Shown here: positions 17,133-31,016 of the stretch, piece by piece
Layout: each line of letters starts with the position of its first letter
How positions within the stretch are numbered: the stretch's first letter is position 1
Origin: DAITBA01 sp036824005
GTDB lineage: Bacteria; Pseudomonadota; Gammaproteobacteria; Burkholderiales; Rhodocyclaceae
DNA length: 64,000 bases
Reading direction: 5' to 3'
NCBI GenBank assembly: GCA_036824005.1
Contig: DAITBA010000021.1
Coordinates: forward strand, 1-64,000
Translations under genes and position numbers: made by a program
Notes under the pieces: generated by a model
The model's database searches: none
Seen by the model: only the letters and a program-made list of their open reading frames with translations
Told to the model about the DNA's origin: nothing

Positions 17133-17974
17133 AGGCGTGGGCGAAAGTGCGCGCGACCTTTCGACTGGCGCGCGTGGGCACGCACCTGGGCTACGGCGTC
17201 GCCACCGTCGCGCTCGCCTATCCATTTCTGCCGCGCAAAGTGCGCCTGCGTCTTAAGCAGCGCTGGTCGCGGCAGTTGCTGCAGATGCTGGGCGTGCGTC
17301 TCCACCTGGAAGGTGTGCAACACCAAGGACGCACCATGATCGTCGCCAACCACGTCTCCTGGCTGGACATCTTCGCCATCAATGCCGTGGCGCCGAGCGC
17401 CTTCGTTTGCAAGGCTGAGGTGCGCGCCTGGCCAGTCATCGGCTGGCTGTGCGCCAACACGGAGACCATTTTCATCGAGCGTGGGCGCGCCACGGCCGCC
17501 CAGCGCACCGCGGAAAGGCTCGAGGCGACGCTGCGAAGCGGCCGCACAGTCGCCTTCTTCCCGGAGGGGACGACCAGCGACGGCAGCGTCGTACTGCCTT
17601 TTCGCGCCGCATTGCTTCAGCCGGCGATTGACTGCGCCGCGACGCTGCAACCCGTATCCATCCGTTACGCCGACCATCACGGCAGGCCGAGCATCGTGCC
17701 GGCCTACTGCGGCGACGGGAGTTTCGGCGACTCCCTCAAGCGCATCGCCGCGGCAGACTCCCTGTCGGTGCGCTTGTCCTTGCTGGCACCCGTGGACGCC
17801 AGCCAACACCACCGCCGCAGCCTCGCTGCGCACGCGCGCGCGCGCATTGTCGAACGCCTTCACGGCAGCCGCGTGGAAGCAGCCGATCGATACGCATCGC
17901 CCGAGACGGACGCAGCGCCGCCGGCATTCGACACGGACGAGCAGGCTCAGCCGCAGCTGCATGGCGCAACCTGA
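17129..17974 (+). CDS. olsA: Lyso-ornithine lipid O-acyltransferase OlsA-like
   Basis: 281-residue PlsC-type acyltransferase. The catalytic NHVSWLDIF (the HX4D motif) lies at about 73, the FIERG block at about 113 and FPEGTTS at about 145. A hydrophobic stretch near residue 25 should anchor it in the inner membrane. PlsC-family enzymes acylate lysophosphatidate or, for OlsA, lyso-ornithine lipid; the 4-bp overlap with olsB makes the latter the better call. The last 45 residues are polar and variable. Confidence 0.85.
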   Translation: MKAWAKVRATFRLARVGTHLGYGVATVALAYPFLPRKVRLRLKQRWSRQLLQMLGVRLHLEGVQHQGRTMIVANHVSWLDIFAINAVAPSAFVCKAEVRAWPVIGWLCANTETIFIERGRATAAQRTAERLEATLRSGRTVAFFPEGTTSDGSVVLPFRAALLQPAIDCAATLQPVSIRYADHHGRPSIVPAYCGDGSFGDSLKRIAAADSLSVRLSLLAPVDASQHHRRSLAAHARARIVERLHGSRVEAADRYASPETDAAPPAFDTDEQAQPQLHGAT

Positions 17975-18034
17975 TCGCGCGTCCTTCGCAAGACGAGCTT
18001 GACGGTCAATGTCCATTTCGATCTTCACGGAAAT

Positions 18035-18388
18035 ATGGAACCCGGAGATGCCGTCACCGTTCTCGCTGCACTGGCCCAGGAGACGCGGCTCAAGATATTT
18101 CGCCGGCCGGTGACCGCAGGCCGGGAAGGCTTGTGTGCCGGCGCCATCGCCGAGAAGCTCGGCCTGGCACCGGCCACCCTGTCGTTTCATCTGGCGCAGC
18201 TTGCCCGCGCCGGACTGGTCAGCTCGCAACGACACAGCCGCTTCATTTTCTATTGTGCCGAATTCTCTGTCATCGACGCGCTGATCGGCTTTCTGACCGA
18301 AGACCGCTGTGGCGGTCGTGTCTGTCTGTCCAACGTTGCTCGCAGGGGCAGCCCGGGGACACGCCAGCGTGGCATGGCCAACGCGTAA
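18035..18388 (+). CDS. arsR: ArsR-family transcriptional regulator
   Basis: Small winged-helix repressor, 117 residues from the ATG at 18035; a TTG at 17999 would add 12. The family pattern runs from DAVTVLAALAQETRLKIF through AIAEKLGLAPATLSFHLAQLARAGLV and ends in RFIFYCAEF. Possible thiol ligands are the Cys in GLCAG and a C-x4-C pair near the C-terminus (DRCGGRVC). It lies 15 bp before arsC. It probably represses the ars genes until arsenite binds; arsenate enters cells through Pst, which makes the location sensible. Confidence 0.88.
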   Translation: MEPGDAVTVLAALAQETRLKIFRRPVTAGREGLCAGAIAEKLGLAPATLSFHLAQLARAGLVSSQRHSRFIFYCAEFSVIDALIGFLTEDRCGGRVCLSNVARRGSPGTRQRGMANA

Positions 18389-18403
18389 TCGGAGACCTTT
18401 GTC

Positions 18404-18925
18404 ATGGACCGACCCTACAACGTGCTGTTCCTATGTACCGGCAATTCCGCGCGCAGCATCATGGCCGAAGTTCTGCTCAGTGCCATGGGCCGCGGGCGCT
18501 TCAAAGCCTACAGCGCCGGCAGCCATCCTGCCGGCGAGGTCAATCCCTATGCTATAGAACTGATCCGGCGCAACCGCCTGCCCGTCGACGGTCTGCGCAG
18601 CAAGAACTGGGACGAATTCGCCGCGCCTGGTGCGCCGGAACTCGACTTCGTTGTCACGGTGTGCGACAACGCCGCGGGCGAGGTGTGCCCGGTATGGCCC
18701 GGCCAGCCCATGACGGCGCACTGGGGTATCGAGGATCCGGCCGCGGTGCCGGGCAGCGAAGAGGAAAAGCGCAAGGCGTTCTTCCGCGCCTACACCCAGT
18801 TGTCCAATCGCCTAAGTATCTTCCTCAGCCTGCCCCTGGACAAGCTCGACCGGTTGACCCTCAAGAGCAGGCTGGACGAGATCGGCGCGCTGCGTCATGG
18901 CGAAACCGGAAACACCGGAGCATGA
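18404..18925 (+). CDS. arsC: Arsenate reductase ArsC, thioredoxin-coupled type
   Basis: 173 residues with a low-molecular-weight tyrosine phosphatase fold. The catalytic loop CTGNSAR (C-x5-R) is at residues 11-17. The two further cysteines of the pI258 type are present in VTVCDNAAGEVCPVW, so electrons should come from thioredoxin. It reduces arsenate to arsenite for export. It overlaps the start of the broken arsenite permease by 4 bp (ATGA), so the permease was once translated with it. Confidence 0.93.
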   Translation: MDRPYNVLFLCTGNSARSIMAEVLLSAMGRGRFKAYSAGSHPAGEVNPYAIELIRRNRLPVDGLRSKNWDEFAAPGAPELDFVVTVCDNAAGEVCPVWPGQPMTAHWGIEDPAAVPGSEEEKRKAFFRAYTQLSNRLSIFLSLPLDKLDRLTLKSRLDEIGALRHGETGNTGA

Positions 18926-19684
18926 GCACCGGCATCGACACCGCCGGCGTGCTGGCTGACGCGCTGGGTGTTCCTGTGCGTCGTTGCCGGCATCGCCCTC
19001 GGAGCTCTTCCCGGCACCATGCTGGCCGCGGCGCCGTGCACCGCCATGGTGTTCGTTTGGAGCCAGCTCACCCGGGGCGACCCCTACTTCACCCTGTCCC
19101 AGGTGGCGCTCAACGACACCATCATGGTGTTCGCCTTCGCGCCCATCGTCGCCCTGCTGCTCGGCCTGTCCTCGATCACCGTGCCCTGGGACACGCTCTT
19201 CGTGTCCGTGGTGCTCTACATCGCCATACCCGTGCGGATTGCCCAGCTCTGGCGCCGGACGCTGCTCAAGCGCGGTGAGGCGGCGCTGCAGCGCACCCTG
19301 GCGCGGATCGGACCGTTCTCCATCTCCGCCCTGCTCCTGACTCTGGTGCTGCTGTTCGCCTTCCAGGGCGAGGCCATTCTCAAGCAGCCGCTGGTGATCC
19401 TGATGCTGGCGGTGCCGATCACCATCCAGGTACATGTCAACTCGGGCAATGCCTATCTGTTGAACGGCAGGTTGCGCGTCGCTCACTGCGTCGCCGGCCC
19501 GACGGCCCTGATCGGCGCCAGCAACTTGTTCGAGATGGCGGTGGCTGCCGCCATCAGCCTGTTCGGCTTCGAGTCCGGCGCCGCAATCGCCACCGTGGTC
19601 GGCGTACTTATCTAGGTACCGGTGATGCTGTCCGTGGTGAAGATCGTGAATTCAAGCAAGGTCTGGTACGAATCGCCGGCGTAG
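18922..19684 (+). pseudogene. Decayed ACR3-type arsenite efflux permease
   Basis: The remnant has at least three lesions. The start (MSTGIDTAGVLADAL) and the first membrane segment (LTRWVFLCVVAGIALG) are in different frames. ALGAL is then followed almost directly by AAAPCTAMVFVW, so a block of roughly 100 residues present in ACR3 proteins is missing. An in-frame TAG at 19613-19615 stands where the family has the GVLIEVPVM motif, and homology continues after it (VPVML, VVKIVN, KVWYES) to a second stop at 19682-19684. The middle part, about 215 residues, is still open and well conserved, suggesting recent decay. Another exporter elsewhere would be needed for arsenite resistance. Confidence 0.85.
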
Positions 19685-19792
19685 GCGAAACCGATACACC
19701 ACCGCCCAGCGCCGGTCGATTCGAACTCGTAGGAAAAGCGATCCGCGCAGCACTCGGAACGGCTGAGCGGCCGAAACCCTCGAGCAGCCGCG

Positions 19793-20143
19793 CTACTTGG
19801 CAGCGAGCACCTCGTCCGCCCAACCCATCGCGGCAAGGACATTGGGCAGGCCGACCACGGTGGCGAGCACCATCAGCGCCTGACGTATTTCTTCGGCCTT
19901 TGCGCCGTCCTCCAGCGCCCGCCGCGCATGGCTGCGCACAGAGCCTTCGGAACCGATGGCCGCTGCCGCCGCGAGTTGGATCAGCTGCACCGTCTTCTCA
20001 TCGAGCGGTCCTGCCTTGCGCGCCGCACTGCCCAGCTCGTCTAGCGCCTTGATGAAGGCGGGCTCAACCTTTTTCAAGCGCAGATACGGGTTGTTCTTCT
20101 TGCTGCTGCCCTTGATGCCCTTCTTGCCGCTGCTCTTACCCAT
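19793..20143 (-). CDS. Carboxymuconolactone decarboxylase-family protein
   Basis: 116 residues. A Lys/Ser-rich, probably disordered start (about 20 residues) precedes an all-helical CMD/AhpD-like domain: AAAAAIGSEGSVRSHARRALEDGAKAEEI, then ALMVLATVVGLPNV. The usual AhpD C-x2-C pair is not present (GSVRSH occupies that place), so a peroxidase role is not supported. It follows glmM in the same direction. Confidence 0.75.
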   Translation of the reverse strand: MGKSSGKKGIKGSSKKNNPYLRLKKVEPAFIKALDELGSAARKAGPLDEKTVQLIQLAAAAAIGSEGSVRSHARRALEDGAKAEEIRQALMVLATVVGLPNVLAAMGWADEVLAAK

Positions 20144-20205
20144 TGCACGATCCTCCCGAAGACCACTTCTCGACGATTCGCGGGGCGCCTACCCGCAGAC
20201 TGCGC

Positions 20206-21558
20206 TCACGCAACCGCCGCCCGCACGGCATCGGCGATAGATTCAGCGCAACGCTGGACGCGCTCCGCACCCTCGCCCTCGACCATGACGCGCAGCAACG
20301 GCTCAGTGCCGGACGGCCGTAGCAGCACCCGGCCGCTACCGCCCAACTCGCGTTCCACGGCGTCCTGCGCGGCACGGATGCGTGCAGCACCCTTCCAGTC
20401 GAAACCATTGGGCATTCTCACGTTAACCAGAGTCTGCGGATAGAGCGTCAGGTCGCGGCAGGCCTCGCGCAGCGAAACGCCGTCGCGACGCAGCGCCGCC
20501 AGTACCTGCAGCGCGGAGATAATGCCGTCGCCCGTGGTATGACAGTCGAGACAGATGATGTGGCCGGAGTTCTCGCCGCCCAGCTTCCAGCCTTTGTCCT
20601 GCATCAATTCAAGCACGTATCGGTCACCGACTTTCGCGCGGGCAAAGCCCACTCCGAGGCGCCCCAGCGCATGCTCGAGTCCGAGGTTGGTCATGAGCGT
20701 GCCCGCCACACCATCGAGCCCGCCGTTTGCCACGCGCGTGCGCGCCATGACGTAAAGCAGCTTATCGCCGTCGTAAAGCCCGCCGTCGCCGTCGGCCATG
20801 AGCACCCTGTCGCCGTCGCCATCCAGCGCAATGCCGACATCGACACCGTACTTGAGCACCGCACGCTTGAGCGAGTCCGGCGCCGTCGCGCCGACGCCGT
20901 CGTTGATGTTCAGCCCGTTCGGCTCGCCGCCGACGACGAACACCTCGGCACCAAGCTCGTGGAACACCTTCGGCGCAATGTGGTAGGCGGCGCCGTTGGC
21001 GCAGTCGACTGCGATCCGCAGGCCGCGCAGGTCCAATTCGTTGGGGAAGGTGCTCTTGCAGAATTCGATGTAGCGTCCGGCCGCATCGTCAATGCGCCGC
21101 GCCTTGCCGATGCGCGCCGGCTCGGCACAGCCCATCGGCTGCTCCAGCCGCGCCTCGATGTCCTCCTCGACGGCATCGGGCAGCTTGTTGCCGCCGGCGG
21201 AAAAGAACTTGATGCCATTATCCTGAAACGGATTGTGCGAGGCCGAGATCACAACACCCGCCTGCAGCCGCAGCGCCCGCGTCAGATAGGCCACCGCGGG
21301 CGTAGGCGTCGGCCCTGCCAGCATGACGTCGACACCCGCGGCGGCGAATCCCGCCTCCAGCGCCGCCTCGAGCATGTAGCCGGAGATGCGTGTGTCCTTG
21401 CCGATCAGTACCGCCGGCCGCTCGCCCGCCGGGCGGTGCTCCCGCGCCACCAGCGTCGTGCCGGCGGCATAGCCGAGGCGCAACACGAATTCCGCCGTGA
21501 TCGGCGCCTCCCCGACATGTCCGCGCACCCCATCGGTGCCGAAATACTTTCTTGCCAT
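20206..21558 (-). CDS. glmM: Phosphoglucosamine mutase GlmM
   Basis: 450 residues. GlmM converts glucosamine-6-phosphate to glucosamine-1-phosphate on the way to UDP-GlcNAc for peptidoglycan and LPS. It begins KYFGTDGVRG; the active-site serine loop is VISASHNPFQDNG at about 100-112, the metal loop ALDGDGDR at about 242 and the sugar/phosphate loop RPSGTEPLLRVM near 410. Length and domain order are normal. It lies 22 bp after folP, the common proteobacterial order. Confidence 0.97.
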   Translation of the reverse strand: MARKYFGTDGVRGHVGEAPITAEFVLRLGYAAGTTLVAREHRPAGERPAVLIGKDTRISGYMLEAALEAGFAAAGVDVMLAGPTPTPAVAYLTRALRLQAGVVISASHNPFQDNGIKFFSAGGNKLPDAVEEDIEARLEQPMGCAEPARIGKARRIDDAAGRYIEFCKSTFPNELDLRGLRIAVDCANGAAYHIAPKVFHELGAEVFVVGGEPNGLNINDGVGATAPDSLKRAVLKYGVDVGIALDGDGDRVLMADGDGGLYDGDKLLYVMARTRVANGGLDGVAGTLMTNLGLEHALGRLGVGFARAKVGDRYVLELMQDKGWKLGGENSGHIICLDCHTTGDGIISALQVLAALRRDGVSLREACRDLTLYPQTLVNVRMPNGFDWKGAARIRAAQDAVERELGGSGRVLLRPSGTEPLLRVMVEGEGAERVQRCAESIADAVRAAVA

Positions 21559-21580
21559 CTTGTCGCTCCCTCAGAACTCT

Positions 21581-22414
21581 TCACTCGAAAACCGTGCGCC
21601 ACACCGCCAGGGCATCGCGCGTGGCCGCGACATCATGCACGCGTACTATTGTAGCGCCCTTGGCCACCGCCGCCAGCGCCGCCGCCACGCTTGCCGGGAC
21701 GCGCTCGGTCACCTTGCGCCCGGTGAGCTTGCCCAGCAACGATTTGCGCGAAAGCCCTGCCAGCACCGGATAGCCCAGCGCAGTGATGCAGTCGAGGTGG
21801 CGCAGCAGCAGCAGGTTGTGCTCCGCCGTCTTGCCGAAGCCGAAGCCGGGATCGGTGACGATACGCTCCCGGGCAACGCCCGCCGCGTGCACCGCAGCAC
21901 AACGCGCGGCCAGAAAGGCCGCTACCTCGCCCACCACATCGTCATAGTGCGGATCGGCCTGCATGGTCTGGGGGGTGCCCTGCATGTGCATCAGGCACAC
22001 CGCCGCGTTGCTGCCGGCGGCCACCTCCATCGCCCCCGGCGCGCGCAGGGCATTGATGTCGTTGATCATACTCGCCCCCGCCGCCAGGGCGGCGCGCATC
22101 ACGTCCGGCTTGACCGTGTCGATGGACAGGGGCACGCCGCACTCGCGCAGTGCCTCGATCACCGGCATGACCCGCCGCAGCTCCTCGTCGGCGGCAACGG
22201 GTGCGGCACACGGCCGCGAGGACTCACCGCCGATGTCGAGGATGTCGGCGCCTTCCGCGACGAATTCCCGTCCTTGGGCAACGGCGCGCGCGACGTCATC
22301 CGCGGTGCCGTCGCCCGAGAAGGAATCGGGCGTGCAGTTGATGATGCCCATGATCAGCGGCCGGTCGAGCGGTAGGCGATAGCGCCCGCAGAGCAGATCA
22401 GGGGTGGAGGTCAT
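21581..22414 (-). CDS. folP: Dihydropteroate synthase FolP
   Basis: 277 residues; joins p-aminobenzoate to dihydropterin pyrophosphate in folate synthesis. Seen motifs are MGIINCTPDSFSGDG near 22, DIGGESSRP near 60, SIDTVKPDV, INDINAL and DPGFGFGKTAEHN near 205. The ATG at 22414 is used; the frame is open further upstream into ftsH but not homologous. A strong terminator lies between ftsH and folP, so folP-glmM may also have their own promoter. Confidence 0.96.
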   Translation of the reverse strand: MTSTPDLLCGRYRLPLDRPLIMGIINCTPDSFSGDGTADDVARAVAQGREFVAEGADILDIGGESSRPCAAPVAADEELRRVMPVIEALRECGVPLSIDTVKPDVMRAALAAGASMINDINALRAPGAMEVAAGSNAAVCLMHMQGTPQTMQADPHYDDVVGEVAAFLAARCAAVHAAGVARERIVTDPGFGFGKTAEHNLLLLRHLDCITALGYPVLAGLSRKSLLGKLTGRKVTERVPASVAAALAAVAKGATIVRVHDVAATRDALAVWRTVFE

Positions 22415-22439
22415 TGTCGGTGAGGGCGAGAAAGCAAAA

Positions 22440-22463
22440 GGCCGGATCGTCTCCGATCCGGCC
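22440..22463 (-). terminator. Intrinsic terminator after ftsH
   Basis: Perfect 10-bp stem GGCCGGATCG / CGATCCGGCC with a 4-nt loop. On the minus strand it is followed by TTTTGCTTTC. It begins 18 bp after the ftsH stop and lies ahead of folP. Confidence 0.85.
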
Positions 22464-22481
22464 ACGCATTGTCGAACTCGC

Positions 22482-24359
<1,878 letters not shown>

Positions 24360-24459
24360 GACTCTTCCTCACCAGGCCCATAAGGGGCCGTCTGCCAATG
24401 GACTGATTCTATGACCGAACGTTCCGTCAGGCAATTGTCGTGCCCTGCCGACAGACACG

Positions 24460-25080
24460 TCATCCTTTGCGGCCCCGACCAAGCAGATAGAGCTCGGCAC
24501 TGCGGCCGCGTGAGGCTTGCGGCTTGCGCACGACTACGGACCCGAAGACCCGTTGCATGGCCTGCCGCAACTCCTGGAAGCCCGCACCCTGAAATACCTT
24601 AACGAGCAAATCCCCGCCCGGCTTGAGTTGCCGGGCGGCAAACTCCAACGTCAGTTCGGCTAGGTGCATGGCGCGCGCTTGATCGCTGACCGCAATACCG
24701 GACCAGTTGGGGGCCATATCCGACAACACAAGGTCGACAGGCCGGCCGACCAGTACCGCCTCCAGCTGCGCCAATATGGCTTCCTCCCGGAAGTCGCCCT
24801 GGATGAACTGCACCCCTGGCAGCGGCTCGAATTCCAGCAGGTCGAGTGCGACCACATGCCCTGCCGGTCCGAGCTTGCGCACCACCACCTGCGCCCAACT
24901 GCCCGGCGCGGCGCCGAGATCCACGACCAGCGTCCCCGGACGCAGAAGGTGATCCTTGGCGTCGATCTCCAGCAGCTTGAACGCCGCGCGGGAGCGATAG
25001 CCTTCGGCCCGCGCCCGCTGCACGTACGGGTCGGTGACGTGCTCGTGCATCCACGCTTTGCTGGTCTTGGATCGTTTCAT
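24460..25080 (-). CDS. rlmE: 23S rRNA 2'-O-ribose methyltransferase RlmE
   Basis: 206 residues; methylates U2552 of 23S rRNA using SAM. The K-D-K-E catalytic set is visible: FKLLEID, the SAM-binding VVDLGAAPGSWAQVV, LSDMAPNWSG, LLVKVFQG and SAELYLLGRG. The ATG at 25080 fits the family N-terminus (MKRSKTSKAWMHEHVTDPYV). It is divergent from yhbY, 39 bp apart, the usual arrangement with ftsH following. Confidence 0.96.
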   Translation of the reverse strand: MKRSKTSKAWMHEHVTDPYVQRARAEGYRSRAAFKLLEIDAKDHLLRPGTLVVDLGAAPGSWAQVVVRKLGPAGHVVALDLLEFEPLPGVQFIQGDFREEAILAQLEAVLVGRPVDLVLSDMAPNWSGIAVSDQARAMHLAELTLEFAARQLKPGGDLLVKVFQGAGFQELRQAMQRVFGSVVVRKPQASRGRSAELYLLGRGRKG

Positions 25081-25119
25081 CGGGTTAGAATCGCGCCCTC
25101 GATTGAACCGGCCCCGTCC

Positions 25120-25509
25120 ATGAAACCCCTCACTCCCGCCGAACGGCGCCAGCTCAAGGCGCGCGCCCATGCCCTGCATCCCGTGGTCAGCATCGGCGCC
25201 CACGGTTTGTCGGATGCGGTGCTGACGGAAATCGATCGCAGCCTGAAAGCGCACGAGCTGATCAAGGTGCGCACCCATGGCATCGAACGCGGCGAGCGCG
25301 AGGTCCTGCTAGTGCAAATCTCCGGTCGCCTCGACGCCGCTGCCGTGCAGCATATCGGTAACATCCTAGTCCTCTACCGGCCGGAGCCAGAGCAAACGCC
25401 TGCGCCGGCGCCGCCCCGACCGGCGGCCACGCCGCCCGCCCGGCGCCTGGCCAAGGGTCGTCCAGCGTCTTCGCCTCGGCGAAAGCGGGTGCCCGCAGCC
25501 CGGCGCTGA
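25120..25509 (+). CDS. yhbY: CRS1/YhbY-family RNA-binding protein
   Basis: 129 residues. The first 90 form the YhbY domain (LTPAERRQLKARAHALHPVVSIGAHGL; HELIKVRTHG), which binds pre-50S ribosomal RNA. The tail of about 40 residues is rich in Pro, Ala and Arg and is an addition relative to E. coli YhbY (97). Divergent from rlmE. Confidence 0.93.
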   Translation: MKPLTPAERRQLKARAHALHPVVSIGAHGLSDAVLTEIDRSLKAHELIKVRTHGIERGEREVLLVQISGRLDAAAVQHIGNILVLYRPEPEQTPAPAPPRPAATPPARRLAKGRPASSPRRKRVPAARR

Positions 25510-25519
25510 ATCGGGTGCT

Positions 25520-25975
25520 TCAGCGCGCCCCTCTGCCCTGCAGCACCACCAGCGCCAACCCCAGGGCGCTCTGGATCAGGTAGAGCACGCTTGAGACGCC
25601 GTGCCAGCGGGCGAAGCGGTCGCGCAACACGCCTTCCATCACTTCCCTCGGCATCTGCGCCTTGATGCTCTCCAGGATCGGCTGCACGCCGAAATGACCG
25701 GCCAGCGTCAGCAGCAACATACTCAGCACGATCCAGAATACGGCCGACTTGAAGACCGCCCAGCCCCTGCCGGCAAGCAGGTAGAGCAGCAGATAGCCTG
25801 CGCAGACGATGCCGACCCAGGACATGGCCGTGAACAGCCGGCCGGCGATGTTGCCCGCCACCATCGAGCCAAGCTGGGAAAAGAGCGTCGGCGCCGCGAC
25901 GTAGCCGATGGCCCACAGCCCGCCCACCCAGAGGGCTATGGCGATCAGGTACAGCGCGTCGGCAATCCTGCGCAC
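25520..25975 (-). CDS. DUF4149 inner-membrane protein
   Basis: 151 residues starting at GTG 25975. Four hydrophobic segments can be seen: LYLIAIALWVGGLWAIGYV, a Gly-rich WVGIVCAGYLLLYLLAG, VFWIVLSMLLLTLAGHFG and VLYLIQSALGLALVVL. The pattern matches the DUF4149 family often found beside greA and yhbY in betaproteobacteria. Function unknown. It runs tail to tail with yhbY, 10 bp apart. Confidence 0.82.
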   Translation of the reverse strand: MRRIADALYLIAIALWVGGLWAIGYVAAPTLFSQLGSMVAGNIAGRLFTAMSWVGIVCAGYLLLYLLAGRGWAVFKSAVFWIVLSMLLLTLAGHFGVQPILESIKAQMPREVMEGVLRDRFARWHGVSSVLYLIQSALGLALVVLQGRGAR

Positions 25976-26033
25976 GGCAACTCCAGCGCCCGCCCGGCAT
26001 CCCGGAGTCCCAGGCGCCGCAACTGGTTCGAGA

Positions 26034-26510
26034 TCATTCGTAGCGCACGTCGAGCACTTCGTACTCGCGCACGCCCCCCGGCGCCTGCACCTCGGCGATG
26101 TCACCCGCATACTTGCCGATCAGCGCCCGAGCGATGGGGGAACTGATGGAGATCTTGCCCTGCTTCAATTCCGCCTCATCCTCGCCGACGATCTGGTAGC
26201 GTACCTTTTCGCCCGAATCCAGATCTTCCAGATCCACCGTCGCGCCGAAGACGCAGCGCCCGTCGGCATCGAGCAGCTTGGGATCGATGATCTGGGCGTT
26301 GGCGAGCTTCGCCTCGACCTCAGCAATGCGCCCCTCGATGAAGCCTTGGCGCTCCTTGGCAGCGGCGTACTCGGCGTTCTCCGACAGGTCGCCGTGCGAG
26401 CGCGCCTCGGCGATGGCAGCAATGACGCCCGGGCGATCTACGGTTTTAAGCCGCTGCAGCTCGGCGCGCAGCTTCTCCGCGCCGGCGAGAGTAAGAGGAA
26501 TCTTGCCCAT
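26034..26510 (-). CDS. greA: Transcription elongation factor GreA
   Basis: 158 residues, standard length. The N-terminal coiled coil (ALGA EKLRAELQRL...HGDLSENAEYAAAKERQGFIEGRI) contains the conserved acidic DLSENAEY tip. The C-terminal FKBP-like domain carries KISISSPIARALIGK. It rescues backtracked RNA polymerase by stimulating transcript cleavage. It starts 5 bp after carB, in an operon with carAB. Confidence 0.97.
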   Translation of the reverse strand: MGKIPLTLAGAEKLRAELQRLKTVDRPGVIAAIAEARSHGDLSENAEYAAAKERQGFIEGRIAEVEAKLANAQIIDPKLLDADGRCVFGATVDLEDLDSGEKVRYQIVGEDEAELKQGKISISSPIARALIGKYAGDIAEVQAPGGVREYEVLDVRYE

Positions 26511-26515
26511 AAATA

Positions 26516-29722
<3,207 letters not shown>

Positions 29723-29730
29723 GCTCTATT

Positions 29731-29810
29731 TCACCGCAGAGGACGCGGAGGACACGGAGGAATGCGAGTAGATCGGCAGGATTTTCCTGCGCCCTCTGAG
29801 TTCTCCGTAG
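29731..29810. repeat. Dispersed intergenic repeat rich in (A/G)GAGG
   Basis: The carA-carB gap starts with ACCGCAGAGGACGCGGAGG and ends with a diverged inverted copy, CCTCTGAGTTCTCCGTAGT. The two arms could form a long imperfect hairpin. A similar element lies between padG and padF (38823-38929). The CRISPR-like regular array structure is absent; it is a palindromic intergenic unit. Confidence 0.55.
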
Positions 29811-29811
29811 T

Positions 29812-30960
29812 TCATGCTTTCGTCTTTTCCATCATCCCGATAAAGCGATCGAAGAGGTAGCCGACATCGTGCGGCCCCGGACTAGCCTCGGGGTGTCCCT
29901 GGAAGCAGAAGGCCGGGACGTCGGTGCGCGCCAGGCCCTGCAGGCTGCCGTCGAACAGCGAGACGTGCGTCGGGCGCAGGTTGCCGGGAAGCGTATCGGC
30001 ATCCACGGCGAAGCCGTGATTCTGGCTCGTGATCAGCACCTGTCCGGTGTCCAGGTCTTTGACCGGATGGTTGGCGCCGTGATGGCCGAATTTCATCTTG
30101 ATCGTCTTCGCGCCGGAGGCGAGCGCCATGAGCTGGTGGCCGAGACAGATACCGAAGGTCGGCACGCCACGGACGAGGAACTCGCGAATGGCGGCGATGG
30201 CATAATCGCATGGTTCGGGGTCGCCCGGGCCATTTGACAGAAAAATGCCATCCGGCTTGAGCGCCAGGGCGTCCCGCGCCGGCGTCTGCGCCGGCAGCAC
30301 GGTCAGGGCACAGCCGCGACTGACGAGCATGCGCAGGATGTTACGCTTGACACCGTAGTCATAGGCGACGACGCGATAGCGCGGCTCACGCTGGGGCCTA
30401 TAACCGGCGCCCAGCTCCCATGTGCCTTCGCTCCACTCATAGGGCGCGGGCGAGGTCACCACCTTGGCCAGATCCATGCCGGCGAGTCCGGGAAACTCGC
30501 GCGCGGCGCGGATCGCCGCGGCGATGTCGGCTTCGCCAGGCGCCCGGTCAAAGGAGGCGAGGCAGCCCGCCTGGGCACCCTTTTCGCGCAGGATGCGCGT
30601 CAGCTTGCGCGTGTCGATGCCCGCGATGGCGACGACATTCTCGGCGCGCAAATAGTCGTCGAGCGGTCGCGCCATGCGAAAGTTGGATGCTAGCAGCGGC
30701 AGATCGCGAATCACCAGACCTGCCGCATGGACGTTGGCTGCTTCCACGTCCTCGTCGTTCACCCCGGTGTTGCCGATGTGGGGGTAGGTGAGCGTGACGA
30801 TCTGGCGGCAGTAGGAAGGATCGGTGAGGATTTCCTGATAGCCGCTCATGGAGGTGTTGAACACCACCTCCCCGGTGGTGCTGCCCAGGGCGCCGATACC
30901 CTTGCCGGGAAAAACCGTTCCGTCGGCGAGGGCAAGGATGGCGAGCGAGTGGACAGGCAC
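29812..30960 (-). CDS. carA: Carbamoyl-phosphate synthase small subunit CarA
   Basis: 382 residues from the GTG at 30960, which has AGGAG 7 bp upstream. The N-terminal domain runs LALADGTVFPGKGIG to about 150. The class I glutaminase domain has the nucleophile in FGICLGHQL near 267 and its His/Glu partners in QGHPEASPGP near 350. It hydrolyses glutamine and channels ammonia to CarB. The unusual 89-bp gap to carB holds a dispersed repeat. Confidence 0.97.
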   Translation of the reverse strand: MPVHSLAILALADGTVFPGKGIGALGSTTGEVVFNTSMSGYQEILTDPSYCRQIVTLTYPHIGNTGVNDEDVEAANVHAAGLVIRDLPLLASNFRMARPLDDYLRAENVVAIAGIDTRKLTRILREKGAQAGCLASFDRAPGEADIAAAIRAAREFPGLAGMDLAKVVTSPAPYEWSEGTWELGAGYRPQREPRYRVVAYDYGVKRNILRMLVSRGCALTVLPAQTPARDALALKPDGIFLSNGPGDPEPCDYAIAAIREFLVRGVPTFGICLGHQLMALASGAKTIKMKFGHHGANHPVKDLDTGQVLITSQNHGFAVDADTLPGNLRPTHVSLFDGSLQGLARTDVPAFCFQGHPEASPGPHDVGYLFDRFIGMMEKTKA

Positions 30961-31016
30961 TGCGGAACTCCTGACGGCAAGCGCCCCGATGGGCAGCCAA
31001 GCGGGCACACACGAAA

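Noticed and set aside
17099..18235. Long minus-strand open frame opposite olsA and arsR
   Set aside because: Shadow of the coding strand; olsA and arsR both have clear family motifs.
29731..29810. Repeats between carA and carB as a CRISPR fragment
   Set aside because: Units are degenerate, palindromic and without regular spacers or cas genes.
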